This document shows, piece after piece, positions 48,271 through 58,332 of a stretch of DNA of 64,000 nt. Each line of letters starts with the position of its first letter. Position 1 is the stretch's first letter. The notes under the pieces are model-generated. The model had not been told where the DNA came from and did no database searches. It was given only the letters and a program-made list of their open reading frames with translations. The translations under genes and the position numbers were made by a program. The DNA comes from Mastigocoleus testarum BC008 (GTDB taxonomy: Bacteria > Cyanobacteriota > Cyanobacteriia > Cyanobacteriales > Nostocaceae), in the NCBI RefSeq assembly GCF_001456025.1, contig NZ_LMTZ01000035.1:115181-179180 (forward strand), read 5' to 3'.

Positions 48271-50346
48271 TTATTCACTTTCTGTAGCAGATGAACGACG
48301 GCGACGGCGACGTTTGATACCGGTACTGCTAGATGCACTAATAACCTCAGGTTCTGGTTCTGGCTCAGGTTCTGGTTCTGGTTCTGGTTTTGGTTTTGAA
48401 GCAATTACCGGAGTTACCTCTGCTGTACTACTTTCTTCCAATTCAACCTTTGTAGGTGCTGGGGTTTCTACTTCATCGGAATTTTTTACAGGTTTTGGCG
48501 CAATAGTAGGTTCTGGATTTTCTGATGTTGCTGTAGAAGCTTGTCCGGGCTGGGTTACATTGATAATTACAGACTTGGGATTTTTTACTTCACGATTTAA
48601 AAGTACTAAAGGTGATACTCCCATTAGCGCATAAACGTCTTGTTCTTCCGATGACATCTCCACAGAAACAATTTCTGGTGGTTCGACGACTGATTTAACA
48701 GATTCTATTTTACTTACTCTATTAGCAGGGGGGAGGCGATCGCCCCAACCGGCTTTACCAAAAGTAGCTTCTGAAGCTAATTCTGCATCTATGTCCCCAT
48801 CTTGGTCATTAGCCAAGATTGGAGAATTATTATTAAGCCGTAGTTCCTCTTTGCCATTAGTCCCATTGACACCATTACGACGACGACGGACGCGACGTTT
48901 ACTACTATCACCAAGTTCGTGATAGCTCGGATGGTTAACCAAATTCAAGGCTGCTAACTCAGATTCGTTATCAAATCCGTCATTAAATCCTTCGTAAGAT
49001 TCCCGTGGTTCATTAATGCGAGCAGCAGGTAAGCGGGGTTCTTTATGGGGTAAGGAAACAAAACGTTCTGGCGGTACTTCGGTTGGAGCTACAACTTCTG
49101 GAGTTTCAGTTTCACCAGGTAGTCTGACAATATGACCTAAACCACCACATGTGGAACAAGTCTTACCAAATAATTCATAAATATTTTGTCCTTGACGCTT
49201 ACGCGTAAGCTCTACTAGACCCAGTTCTGTAAGCTGAGCGATTTGGGGACGGGCTTTGTCTGCTTTGAGTGCCTTATTAAAATGCTCTAGGACATGCAGT
49301 TGGTCGCGCCGCGATTCCATATCAATAAAATCAACAACAATTACACCGGCGATATTACGCAAGCGTAATTGACGGGCAATTTCCGTTGCAGCTTCACAAT
49401 TAGTCCACAAAACTGTTTCTCTTGCTGTTGCAGAACGTGTAAAGGAACCCGAGTTAACATCGATTACGGTTAGTGCTTCTGTCGGTTCAATAATTACATA
49501 ACCTCCAGATGGTAAATCTACTCTCGGTCTCAGAGCTTCTTTAACTGCAGCATTAATGCGGAAATATTCCAAAATATCGCTGCGATCGCGGTGGTGATCG
49601 ATTAATAAACCTTGTGGTGTTTGTCCGCCACTCCAATTTTGTAAGTATTGTTTGACTCGTTTTAACCCAGTACTTGAATCAACCACAATTCGGTTAACAT
49701 CGGCACCGTACATATCTCGTAGTACCCTTTGGATGAAATCATCATCTCGATTGAGTAATGCTGGTGCGCGGGTAGATTGAGCTTCTTGCTGAATGGTTTC
49801 CCATTGTCTTTGCAAAGATTCTAAATCTTCAATAATCGCTTCTTCTGGCTTGCCTTCGGCTTCAGTTCGTACTAACAAACCCATGCCAGCAGGTTTAATC
49901 AAAATTGCTAGTGCTCGCAAACGGTTGCGTTCATTTTCATTTTTGATTCGACGGGATAAATTTACACCGCGTCCATAAGGCATGAGAACAACGTAACGCC
50001 CGGGTAAAGTAATATTTCCCGTCAATCTTGGACCTTTGGTTCCAGTTGGCTCTTTCATTACCTGTACTGGAACTTTTTGCTGTGGTGCCAATAATTCCGT
50101 AATTGCAGCCGAACTGCGCTTAAGTCTGAGTGGTCCGAGATCGGTTACATGAATAAAACCGTTACGTTCTGGGTCACCTATATTTACAAAGGCTGCATCT
50201 ATCCCAGGTAATACATTTTCTACTACACCTAAGTAAATATCACCAATTTGGTGATGACCCGTAGCAACAACCAATTCTTGTATTTGGTCTTCAGAAAATA
50301 CAGCAGCAATCTGATGCTGTTCGGCGATAATAATTTGTTTTGTCAT
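48271..50346 (-). CDS. rne: Ribonuclease E/G
   Basis: 691 residues. Main endonuclease for mRNA decay and RNA processing. N-terminal S1 domain about 35-105 (GDIYLGVVENVLPGIDAAFVNIGDPERNGFIHV), the catalytic DNase I-like part with metal-binding aspartates in TVIDVNSGSF and VVDFIDM, and the zinc-link CSTCGGLG (CxxC). The C-terminus is a disordered non-catalytic region with an 18-residue run of alternating Pro-Glu and an end reading KRRRRRRSSATESE. In cyanobacteria this arginine-rich nonapeptide (RRRRRRSSA) is known to recruit polynucleotide phosphorylase. Upstream spacer 572 bp. ATG at 50346. Confidence 0.97.
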   Translation of the reverse strand: MTKQIIIAEQHQIAAVFSEDQIQELVVATGHHQIGDIYLGVVENVLPGIDAAFVNIGDPERNGFIHVTDLGPLRLKRSSAAITELLAPQQKVPVQVMKEPTGTKGPRLTGNITLPGRYVVLMPYGRGVNLSRRIKNENERNRLRALAILIKPAGMGLLVRTEAEGKPEEAIIEDLESLQRQWETIQQEAQSTRAPALLNRDDDFIQRVLRDMYGADVNRIVVDSSTGLKRVKQYLQNWSGGQTPQGLLIDHHRDRSDILEYFRINAAVKEALRPRVDLPSGGYVIIEPTEALTVIDVNSGSFTRSATARETVLWTNCEAATEIARQLRLRNIAGVIVVDFIDMESRRDQLHVLEHFNKALKADKARPQIAQLTELGLVELTRKRQGQNIYELFGKTCSTCGGLGHIVRLPGETETPEVVAPTEVPPERFVSLPHKEPRLPAARINEPRESYEGFNDGFDNESELAALNLVNHPSYHELGDSSKRRVRRRRNGVNGTNGKEELRLNNNSPILANDQDGDIDAELASEATFGKAGWGDRLPPANRVSKIESVKSVVEPPEIVSVEMSSEEQDVYALMGVSPLVLLNREVKNPKSVIINVTQPGQASTATSENPEPTIAPKPVKNSDEVETPAPTKVELEESSTAEVTPVIASKPKPEPEPEPEPEPEPEVISASSSTGIKRRRRRRSSATESE

Positions 50347-50918
50347 TCAATTCCCTCAAAAATTGGCAGCACAAATAGACATGGGGGTTGATTGTTCGAG
50401 TTCGCCCTTACAAGCCTGGTTCTGCTGGTAGTAAAAATTACACTTTTTTGCTCTCAAATTTGGCAAGCGGTTGACGTTGTCTTGACGCTCACACGCTTGA
50501 TTATTCCACAACGGCTGCATAAAATTTTCTAAGCAATTAAATACCCGTCCGTGGTTAATTTTTGATTAAATGCTCTTTCCAATCTTTGGCCAGAGCTTTC
50601 CACTGTTGTTTGAAAAAGCATATACTCGGAGAAATAATTAGAGAAGCCGACCCAGTCGCTTGTTTGGTTGCCGATTCACTCGTAGCTATTTTTAAAGAGT
50701 GTTTGTCAATCTGCTTCAAGTTTCCTGGGGTCAAATCCGGGAATTTGCACTCTAATATTTTGCTTCCGTATCCTGAATGTCAGGTTAGTGAATCAGCTTA
50801 CTCAATGCAGCGCCAGAAAATTTCTCTTCATATCATTCTAACGCAACCTTGTCAAAAATCAATTATTTGCTTATGCACTACCTGAGGGCAACTTAGTTCC
50901 AATTGCCCTCAGTAAACC
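50347..50918. other. 572-bp rne upstream region with strong hairpin
   Basis: Between the radical SAM gene and rne, same direction. A long leader for rne is plausible, and RNase E genes often have leaders that bind the enzyme for autoregulation; whether that holds here is inference. The plus-strand open frame 50562-50885 is not convincing. Confidence 0.5.
50882..50912 (-). terminator. Strong hairpin after the radical SAM gene
   Basis: CTGAGGGCAA (50882-50891) and TTGCCCTCAG (50903-50912) pair perfectly over 10 bp around an 11-nt loop. Lying 6 bp beyond the stop codon of the radical SAM gene, it probably ends or stabilises that transcript, although no T-run follows on the minus strand. Confidence 0.7.
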
Positions 50919-53522
50919 TTAAACCGCTAAAACTAGCCGATTGCGGTGAATGTGTAGCAGTTGAAATTCTTCGGAAGCTACTTGCTCTAGCATAAACAAG
51001 ATTTGGTTGGGACGCAACATTGTGCCATCGTTACGCCATTTTCCTAAATAGCGTAAAACTGCTGTTGAATCACAGAAGTTACTATTCTCTGGGATTAATT
51101 CTAATTCCAATAAGCGTTCGCACAGATTTACCAAGTAAGTTTTGCCTGATTTAGTTGTTTGTTCCCATAATATTTCGTCCTTACTGTTAATTATGTCAAC
51201 CCAATTTTGCCATTGTGTAACATTTGGCTGTGTATTGAGAGCAGCTATTGTTATTTGATATTCAGCAGATTCTAGAACTTGGGCTGCTTTTTCGGATTTT
51301 ACATCCAGTTGGATAACTTTATATACCGGAATATTTACAGGTAGTATTTGAGTTAGTTTTTGACGAAATACTTCTACATCAATTGCCTCAGTCAATTCAA
51401 AATCAACAATTTCGCCGCTACTTGTAACACCCAAAGGTAAAGCATTAGCTGGAGATATTCTAGGTTGTGGATTATACCCGCCGGTAAAAGATATGGGTAA
51501 TTTGGCACGTCTCACGGCTCGATCAAGCAACCGCATTAAATCTAGGTGACCAATCAACGCCATATCATCTTGCTTGCCAAACCAAACTCGTATTTTTTGA
51601 GCTTTAGTTGTATTGGGCACAAAATCACCGGAAAATTCTGGGATTAGTGGTGCCTTGATCGCAATATTATGACCAAATTCGGGACTGCAAACACCGCAAT
51701 GGGAACAACCATCAAAGGAACAATCGGGTACTACGATCGCTTCTAAGGCACGTTGCAAATCTTCCTTGAGCCACCTTTTATCAATTCCTGTATCTATGTG
51801 GTCCCAGGGTAAAGGTGCATCAAGCCGATGGTCGGAATCTTTACCTTCGCCTTCCATTACATTCCATTCACCATTTTCAACTTGGCGATATTTCCAATCC
51901 AATCCAGATTCAGCAATGGCTTCTCCCCAAGCAGCAAAAGCTTTATCTAGACTTTCATACCAAGAATCCATACCTGCTCCTAATTCCCAAGCACGCTTTA
52001 AGACTGGAGCTAAGGAGCGATCACCTCGACCAATGAAATCTTCCATCGCTGAAATCCGTACATCGGTAAAGTTGACTTTTACTCCTTTCATGCGGCGAAA
52101 TTCTTGCCTCAGGATGTCTTGTTTGCGTTTAAACTCGGAAGTAGAAACCGAATGCCATTGAAATGGCGTATGGGGTTTAGGAGTAAAATTAGAGACAGTC
52201 AAATTAAACGAAAGTGTTTTTCTACCCTTAGCCCAGCATTCTCTTCTGAGCCATCTTACTGTTTCGGCTATACCTAATACATCAACATCTGTTTCTCCAG
52301 GTAAACCAATCATAAAATAAAGCTTAATTTTATCCCAACCTTGCTCCCTGGCAGTTTTGATACCCCTGAGTAATTCTTCGTTGGTCAAGCCTTTATTAAC
52401 GATATCGCGCATTCTTTGGGTTCCCGCTTCTGGAGCAAAAGTTAGTCCTCCTTGTCGGGTACCGCCAAGAATACGAGCAATATTTTCGTCAAATCTATCA
52501 ACTCTTTGAGAAGGAAGAGAAAGAGAAATATTTTCATCTTTGAGGCGATTTCTAATTTCCGTCCCTACCGCAGGTAAGGACAAATAATCAGAACAACTCA
52601 GAGACAGTAGGGAAAATTCTCTATGACCTGTTTGGCGCATTCCCTTCTCAATCGCATCAACCACTTTATCTGGTGCGACATCCCGTGCAGGTCGGGTAAG
52701 CATTCCTGGCTGACAAAAGCGACAACCACGGGTACAACCCCGGCGAATTTCAACTATTAAGCGTTCGTGGACTGTTTCTACATAAGGGACCAGTCCAATA
52801 GAGTAAGCCGGTATTGGGGTTGCAACACGGCGAATAATTCGCTTTGGTACATCGGGGCGCTTAGGAGTAACTGACCCGTCAGGGTTCATTTCATAGAACT
52901 GCGGAACGTAGACGCCAGGGACTTGTGCCAAATCTAATAATAATTCTTTGCGGCTAATTTTAGCTCTTTTACCTTCTTCTAAAATTAAGCCGATTTCTGG
53001 TAATAATTCTTCACCGTCTCCCAAGGCAAAGAAATCAAAAAAGTCGGCATAGGGTTCGGGGTTAGATGTTGCGGTTTGTCCACCTGCAAATATCAAGGGG
53101 AAATGATTTCCCTGATTTCGTTCCTCCCATGTTAAAGGGATTCCCGCTAAATCTAACATTTCTAAGATGTTTGTCGCTCCCAGTTCATAACTGAGACTAA
53201 AGCCAAGAATATCAAATTCCTTTAAATCTCGTTTCGATTCGACAGCAAACAAAGGTGTATTCGTGCTTCGCAATTTACCCGCCAGGTCTTTTCCTGGTAG
53301 GTAAGAGCGATCGCACAACTGCCGAGGCTGGGAATTTATGATGTTATAGAGGATGATGTGACCCAAATTGGATGCACCGACTTCATAAACTTCTGGGTAG
53401 GTTAAAACCCAGCGAATTTCAGCTTCATCCCAAGGTTTGTGTACTGACCCAAGCTCGTTACCTAAATAGCGAGCTGGCTTCGCAATATCCGGTGTAATTA
53501 ATTTTTCTACTGCAACAGACAC
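50919..53522 (-). CDS. TIGR03960-type radical SAM protein with DUF2344 domain
   Basis: 867 residues. N-terminal B12-binding-like/Rossmann part (1-245), then the radical SAM core with CTRGCRFC (Cys263, 267, 270) binding the 4Fe-4S cluster, GLTFAPEAGTQRMRDIVNKG and LYFMIGLPGETDVDV. A Cys cluster CSFDGCSHCGVC (about 604-615) follows, then a C-terminal DUF2344 domain (WFGKQDDMALIGHLDLMRLLDRAVRRAKLPISFTGGYNPQPRISPA). In many bacteria a TIGR03960 protein and a DUF2344 protein are separate; in cyanobacteria they are often fused as here and sit next to rne. The reaction is unknown; RNA or tRNA modification is possible by context only. ATG at 53522. Confidence 0.93.
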   Translation of the reverse strand: MSVAVEKLITPDIAKPARYLGNELGSVHKPWDEAEIRWVLTYPEVYEVGASNLGHIILYNIINSQPRQLCDRSYLPGKDLAGKLRSTNTPLFAVESKRDLKEFDILGFSLSYELGATNILEMLDLAGIPLTWEERNQGNHFPLIFAGGQTATSNPEPYADFFDFFALGDGEELLPEIGLILEEGKRAKISRKELLLDLAQVPGVYVPQFYEMNPDGSVTPKRPDVPKRIIRRVATPIPAYSIGLVPYVETVHERLIVEIRRGCTRGCRFCQPGMLTRPARDVAPDKVVDAIEKGMRQTGHREFSLLSLSCSDYLSLPAVGTEIRNRLKDENISLSLPSQRVDRFDENIARILGGTRQGGLTFAPEAGTQRMRDIVNKGLTNEELLRGIKTAREQGWDKIKLYFMIGLPGETDVDVLGIAETVRWLRRECWAKGRKTLSFNLTVSNFTPKPHTPFQWHSVSTSEFKRKQDILRQEFRRMKGVKVNFTDVRISAMEDFIGRGDRSLAPVLKRAWELGAGMDSWYESLDKAFAAWGEAIAESGLDWKYRQVENGEWNVMEGEGKDSDHRLDAPLPWDHIDTGIDKRWLKEDLQRALEAIVVPDCSFDGCSHCGVCSPEFGHNIAIKAPLIPEFSGDFVPNTTKAQKIRVWFGKQDDMALIGHLDLMRLLDRAVRRAKLPISFTGGYNPQPRISPANALPLGVTSSGEIVDFELTEAIDVEVFRQKLTQILPVNIPVYKVIQLDVKSEKAAQVLESAEYQITIAALNTQPNVTQWQNWVDIINSKDEILWEQTTKSGKTYLVNLCERLLELELIPENSNFCDSTAVLRYLGKWRNDGTMLRPNQILFMLEQVASEEFQLLHIHRNRLVLAV

Positions 53523-53679
53523 TGTGCTAATCTGCGTGCTAACTTACAGCTAATCACTACCAACCTTAGCATTTATTAAGTGTCTGAAGATATGGAAATC
53601 AGTTAAATTCCAGAGTTTTTTTTTATTTTAGGTGTTGATGTTTACACAACGGCGCAAATATCATTGTGATATCTGTGAA

Positions 53680-54015
53680 TTATGCACTGAATAATATTTT
53701 TTGGTTTTCAAAAATTTCGAACACTCGATCTAATTGAGTAAGTTCAAAAATAATTTTGATAGATGGGGATACGCAACATAAACCCAAACGCTTTCCCAAG
53801 TTTTGAGCTAACTTAAGTGCAGATACCAATGACATTAATCCAGAGCTATCTAATAGTTCCACTTTTTCTAGATTTACTAGCAAAATTTGATTGTTCTCGT
53901 GTCTTAAAGCTGTTGTTAAGTCACGCTCAAATTCCAAAGCGTTAACAGCATTTAAATTATCTTGGGGTTTAATAATTGCAACTGTGGTATGGCTAAGTAC
54001 TGCTTGCATAGTCAA
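53680..54015 (-). CDS. STAS-domain anti-sigma factor antagonist
   Basis: 111 residues, a single STAS domain. VNLEKVELLDSSGLMSLVSALKLAQNLGKRLGLCCVSPSIKIIFELTQLDRVFEIFEN holds the conserved phosphorylatable serine (DSSG), so activity could be switched by a Ser kinase/phosphatase pair, none of which is nearby. Partner switching in signal transduction is the known role of the family. Start could also be the third codon (MQAVL). Single gene. Confidence 0.92.
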   Translation of the reverse strand: MTMQAVLSHTTVAIIKPQDNLNAVNALEFERDLTTALRHENNQILLVNLEKVELLDSSGLMSLVSALKLAQNLGKRLGLCCVSPSIKIIFELTQLDRVFEIFENQKILFSA

Positions 54016-54439
54016 TTCCTATCAGAGGCGTCAAAAAAAAACAGGTTAGATGTATTTGACCATAATCTTTTTATGTTCACATCGACCATTCGTCTTACAC
54101 CTCTTTGCGGAATCTTTATTAGTCTAATGGCTCTGTTTAAAGATTGTTATAATTCTATCCCCAAAAGTATTACCGTATACTTTTTGTTAGATTGAGTAGA
54201 AACAAATTTAAATGATTGGGTGTAACATATTATTCTAGTTAAACACATAGCTAAATTAAGATTAAGAAAGCCTAAAATCTGCTGCTGTCAAGGATAAATC
54301 GTAATTGCATAAACCTAAGTATTACAAGTATATTCGTCTTGTTTGTGATTCATGTCACTGTTTATCTGAGATCTCGATCGCGTTTTATACTGAAGTCATG
54401 CTTGGATAATTAGTATTAAATACACTTTACTTATTTTTT
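54016..54439. other. Gene-free divergent spacer
   Basis: AT-rich, between the STAS gene and the 64-aa gene. A 77-codon plus-strand frame (53962-54195) overlaps the STAS start and is not considered coding. Confidence 0.45.
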
Positions 54440-54634
54440 ATGGAAACTAAATACGCTATTCGTCAACTAGTTGCTAGAGCACTAGATATCAAAAAATTAA
54501 CACTAGAAATCGAGAATGAGATTAATTTGGAATTGACTACTCGGGGTTATATTTCTGACGTTGACTACGAAGCTTTAGAGCTATTAATGGCAGAGATGGA
54601 TGCTGGTAGAATAGCTCTATGCAGAAGTATTTGA
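54440..54634 (+). CDS. Small conserved hypothetical protein, 64 aa
   Basis: 64 residues (METKYAIRQLVARALDIKKLTLEIENEINLELTTRGYISDVDYEALELLMAEMDAGRIALCRSI), helical and acidic. The pattern EINxELxxxGYISDxDYEALELLMxxMDxGxI is seen in small cyanobacterial proteins of unknown function. Good codon use and complete start/stop support a real gene. Upstream AT-rich, no obvious ribosome binding site. Confidence 0.7.
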   Translation: METKYAIRQLVARALDIKKLTLEIENEINLELTTRGYISDVDYEALELLMAEMDAGRIALCRSI

Positions 54635-55036
54635 GGAAGATTTAGATGAATTTAAATCATCCGAATCTAGTTGAAGTTCTGGAACAATTATTAAATTATA
54701 TTTTGGGATAATATATATATCAGATATGTAGTAGTTGTTATAATATATGAGACATTTTCTCAGTAAATATATTTATCAACATATTTTGTAAAATTGTTAA
54801 ATACTTACTGTCTAATAATTTTTGTATGCTAGATGATATTTTACTTATTCTAGTTTCATTTTTATTTACTCATTCTACATTTAATTTAGAAAGAGAGTTG
54901 AATAAAATTTAAAAATATTATTTCGGTTTAAATAGACACAAAAATAATAATTTGATTTTAGGCTTATTTATAATATCTATTTTCATCGTAATTGCATTTA
55001 GCAGTCTGGAACTACAGCGATAGGTCAATTCGATAA
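54635..55036. other. Gene-free spacer
   Basis: Very AT-rich; no gene, RNA or strong repeat seen between the convergent 64-aa and 121-aa genes. Confidence 0.5.
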
Positions 55037-55402
55037 TCATTTTTCGTCAGAGAGGTTAGCATTTTTCTGGCTTTGCCAAACACGATGAATAAATTCGTTG
55101 AGTTTTTGCTTGCAAATGCTGGGAGTCATTTCGCTTTTTGACCCTTCTTGGGAAATTTGACAGATCGAGTTTATTACTTCTACATCCAAAGCAGGATAAA
55201 ATAAACTGATAGACCATAATAAGTCAAAAGCTTCTTGAAGGCCAGTTATCTGTGGTTCCTCATCACCAGATTTTACTTCTAGAAACAAAGGACGTACCCA
55301 ACACAACTGACGGGAAGCAACAACCTGAATGACCTCTGCATACAGACGAGTATCACCTTCCTGTAAATACACAATTTGTCCCGCTTGAAATTTTTGGGTC
55401 AT
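55037..55402 (-). CDS. Conserved cyanobacterial hypothetical protein, 121 aa
   Basis: 121 residues. MTQKFQAGQIVYLQEGDTRLYAEVIQVVASRQLCWVRPLFL forms a beta-rich start like small SH3/PAS-ish folds, followed by a helical C-terminus (LNEFIHRVWQSQ). No membrane helix, no catalytic motif. I recognise it as the type of protein annotated only as hypothetical in cyanobacteria. Function unknown. Confidence 0.7.
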   Translation of the reverse strand: MTQKFQAGQIVYLQEGDTRLYAEVIQVVASRQLCWVRPLFLEVKSGDEEPQITGLQEAFDLLWSISLFYPALDVEVINSICQISQEGSKSEMTPSICKQKLNEFIHRVWQSQKNANLSDEK

Positions 55403-55760
55403 ATTATTAATTGTATTATTACTAAATATCGCGAGGAAATATTAATAATTTTAGATAGGCTAAGTAAGGTGTTTGAGTGAAAATAAAAAAATCTGCTAGC
55501 GTTTTAGTGCTGGGAACTGCTTTTGTACCTTGAGTTTTAGAAATTTTTGTTTGCGCATATGTGGTTTGAAGCAAACTTCGAGGTCATAATATTCTAGTCT
55601 TATCGCTATATTGAGAAAACACAAATTTTCAAGACAGTGGATACATTTTGTGAAAACAAGATTCATGGTTAAAATGTTATAAGATAAGTTAAAAAGTGTT
55701 AAGTAACCATAAAACATCAGCCTTCTTGTCGTACATCTACTGAAAAAAAAGTAAAGAGCC
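55403..55760. other. Divergent spacer before clpS
   Basis: About 360 bp. A 73-codon minus frame (55496-55717) is not convincing. No RNA or repeat recognised. Confidence 0.4.
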
Positions 55761-56042
55761 GTGTCAGTCGAAACTATAGAAAAGCGTTCTACGTCGAGAA
55801 AGATAGCGCCTCGGTACCGCGTTCTGCTTCATAACGATCCATTTAATAGTATGGAATATGTGGTCCAAGTACTGTTAACGACAGTACCAAGTCTCACTCA
55901 GCCACAAGCAGTAAGCATAATGATGGAAGCTCATACTAGTGGCGTAGCATTAGTAATTACTTGCGCACTGGAGCATGCGGAGTTTTACAGTGAGACTTTA
56001 AAAGAAAATGGTTTGACTAGTACGATCGAACCGGAAGATTAG
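55761..56042 (+). CDS. clpS: ClpS adaptor protein
   Basis: 93 residues, GTG start. ClpS delivers N-degron proteins to the Clp protease and blocks SsrA-tagged substrates. The core APRYRVLLHNDPFNSMEYVVQVLLTTVPSLTQPQAVSIMMEAHTSGVALVITCALEHAEFYSETLKENGLTSTIEPE has the expected LLHNDPFN and EAH motifs. It is close to the canonical ClpS1 length. Single gene; 141 bp before the CPBP gene in the same direction. Confidence 0.95.
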   Translation: MSVETIEKRSTSRKIAPRYRVLLHNDPFNSMEYVVQVLLTTVPSLTQPQAVSIMMEAHTSGVALVITCALEHAEFYSETLKENGLTSTIEPED

Positions 56043-56182
56043 GATTTAGTTGCTTGGGATTGTGAAACTGTAATAACTTCCTTGGCGTCAAGCTAAAACA
56101 TGCCAAGAAAAAATCATTAATAAATAAGCGTTAATGTTTATTGATTTCGTTATTATTAGTTTTGCGATCGCTGTAACTTGTC

Positions 56183-57019
56183 ATGAAAAAATACTTTGCA
56201 ATTTTAGCCCAGCGCTCTTTTGGGATCAGACTGGGTAGTTTTATTTTATTTCTATGTTTGCCATGGTTACCATATGCAGCATTAATTTATTTTTTGGTTG
56301 ATGACAGTAACCTGCAAACGATTGTAACAATGGTACCCTTGGCAATTTGGTTTTTTCTGTTTTTGCCTATTTGGGGTAAGTACGTTTGCCAACAAAAACG
56401 TATATTTGAGTATTACGGTTTAGAGTTTAGTCGCCGTAATGGTGTTGAGTTGTTACGGGGTTTGGCTATTGGGGTAATCAATATTTTAATTTTATTTTCT
56501 TTGCAAGGGATAATGGGTTGGTTAGTATGGCAAGAACCATCTATTTCCTTGCTAAAACTTATTTTAGAAGGATCGCTTACTGGTTTAGGGGTAGCGCTCG
56601 CAGAGGAGTTATTTTTTCGCGGATTTATATATGATGAACTCCAAAGAGACTATAAACCTTCTGTGGTGCTTTGGAGTAGTTCTCTTATATTTGCCGTTGC
56701 TCATTTTATCAAGCCCCTTCCAGAAGTAATCCAAAGTTCGCCACAATTTTTAGGTTTACTTCTATTAAGTTTAGCTTCTGCTTTTGCAAAACGAAGTTCT
56801 CGAGGACGTCTCGGTTTATCAATAGGGATTCATGGAGGTTTAGTTTGGGGTTATTACATTATTAATGTTGGCAAACTAATCGAATACTCTGGTTCTGTAC
56901 CAACATGGTTTACAGGCGTTAATAATAACCCTTTGGCTGGAATCATGGGTTTGGTAGGTCTGACGATTTTGACTTTGTGGATGAGAATGAGCTATCGCTC
57001 AAAACTCTCAAATCTTTAA
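56183..57019 (+). CDS. CPBP family intramembrane metalloprotease
   Basis: 278 residues with about eight membrane helices. Motif 1 EELFFRGFIYDEL (EExxxR with two Glu for the metal), motif 2 FAVAHFIKP (His) and HGGLVWG (His) are the signature of the CPBP/Abi family. Some members process prenylated proteins or bacteriocin-immunity proteins; substrate here unknown. ATG at 56183 follows a HIP1 octamer. Single gene. Confidence 0.9.
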   Translation: MKKYFAILAQRSFGIRLGSFILFLCLPWLPYAALIYFLVDDSNLQTIVTMVPLAIWFFLFLPIWGKYVCQQKRIFEYYGLEFSRRNGVELLRGLAIGVINILILFSLQGIMGWLVWQEPSISLLKLILEGSLTGLGVALAEELFFRGFIYDELQRDYKPSVVLWSSSLIFAVAHFIKPLPEVIQSSPQFLGLLLLSLASAFAKRSSRGRLGLSIGIHGGLVWGYYIINVGKLIEYSGSVPTWFTGVNNNPLAGIMGLVGLTILTLWMRMSYRSKLSNL

Positions 57020-57159
57020 GCTCCTAACTGGGTATAAAATTCTTAAGATAAATCCCAAAAGTCTTAATTTAGTAATCAAAATAGTAAATTAAGATTTGCT
57101 GCAATTTAATAGTTGCATACAAACTTCAAAATTTAGTTTTAGCTTCTTTTCTGCTATTT

Positions 57160-58332
57160 TTAATTTGTAGAAGTACTAATGTAACCCCATTGGGAACCAA
57201 TTTTGACCCACGCAAGTTTTACTTTTTGGTCAACACCCAATCTATCAACTGTAAAATCAGTGGCATGATCGAATTGGGGTTCGATAACTATTTGACCAGT
57301 AGTATCAATGTATCCCCATTTATCATTTATGTTTACCCGTGCTAATCCTTGGGAGAAAATACCAACATCGTCAAATTTAGCTGGAATAGCCATTTGACCT
57401 GTTTTAGTAATGTAGCCATATTTGCCTTCTTTCCATACGTAGGCTAACCCCTCGGAAAATATTCCTGCATCCTGAAATACTGGCTTGATCGCAAATTTAC
57501 CAGTTTTATCAATATAACCCCAGTGGTGATTGATACTAGCTAAGGCTAAGCCTTCAGAAAATTTCCATGCTTGAGTAAATATAGGTTGAACAATTAACTT
57601 ACCACTTTGGTCAATATAACCCCATTTATCGCCTAATTTAACTTCTGCCATGCCTTCAGAGAAGTAAGAAGCTTGATTAAACTTGGGAAGAATAACAAAT
57701 TTACCGCTTTTGTCGATGTAACCCCATTTCTGTTCTAATTTGACTGGAGCTAATGCTTGTCTGTTTACAGCCTTTGCCTGGTTATCTACAGCAAAAGACA
57801 TTACGGCTTTAAACTTGGGCTTAATAACTATTTGACCAACTCTGTCGATATAGCCCCATTTATCACCATTGCTAACTTTTGCTAAACCTTGGGAGAATTC
57901 TCCAGCAGAGTCGAATTGTGGTTTAATTACCATTTGGCCATTTCTATTGATGTAACCCCACTTATCACCGATGCTTACCCGTGCTAACCCTTCAGAAAAT
58001 TCTTCTGCGGCGTCAAAAAGTGGTTTTATAGCTACTCGACCATTTTTGTCAATATATCCTTTTCGGTAACCAATATATACTGATGCCAATCCTTCAGAGA
58101 AACTACCAACATACTTAAATTTTGGTTGAATTTTATAAGTAAAATTACTAGTACTTTTTAAAACTCTATTCTTTAGTTTGAGAATATGTAAGTTTTGAGG
58201 TGATAAAGTTTCTGATTGGACTAATTTAACTGGCAATAAAGTTAACCAACTGAGAGTTACAGTGCTAGTAATGATAAACAACTTTAGCCGCTTACGTATA
58301 GTCTGGGATTTCACACGGGATAGGACAGCCAT
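57160..58332 (-). CDS. WG-repeat protein, membrane-anchored or secreted
   Basis: 390 residues. A hydrophobic segment (about 18-38) near the basic N-terminus serves as a signal or anchor. Residues about 70-388 hold eight to nine WG repeats (pattern KWGYIDKxGxxxIxPxFxxAxxFSEGLAxVxxxD), each about 33-35 residues; the third is lengthened by an insertion (FAVDNQAKAVNRQALAPVKLEQ). WG repeats are assumed to bind other proteins or ligands; function unknown. Upstream lies a gene-free stretch with repeats. Confidence 0.9.
   Translation of the reverse strand: MAVLSRVKSQTIRKRLKLFIITSTVTLSWLTLLPVKLVQSETLSPQNLHILKLKNRVLKSTSNFTYKIQPKFKYVGSFSEGLASVYIGYRKGYIDKNGRVAIKPLFDAAEEFSEGLARVSIGDKWGYINRNGQMVIKPQFDSAGEFSQGLAKVSNGDKWGYIDRVGQIVIKPKFKAVMSFAVDNQAKAVNRQALAPVKLEQKWGYIDKSGKFVILPKFNQASYFSEGMAEVKLGDKWGYIDQSGKLIVQPIFTQAWKFSEGLALASINHHWGYIDKTGKFAIKPVFQDAGIFSEGLAYVWKEGKYGYITKTGQMAIPAKFDDVGIFSQGLARVNINDKWGYIDTTGQIVIEPQFDHATDFTVDRLGVDQKVKLAWVKIGSQWGYISTSTN

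Noticed and set aside
50385..50430. GTTCGAG stretch resembling a tRNA T-arm
   Set aside because: The flanking bases cannot form the 5-bp T stem or the rest of a cloverleaf.
50562..50885. 107-codon plus-strand frame upstream of rne
   Set aside because: No domain, no ribosome binding site, and it runs into a strong hairpin after the radical SAM gene.
53962..54195. 77-codon plus-strand frame
   Set aside because: Overlaps the start of the STAS gene and has no coding character.
55496..55717. 73-codon minus-strand frame before clpS
   Set aside because: Unpatterned, Cys/Phe-rich translation of AT-rich spacer with no ribosome binding site.
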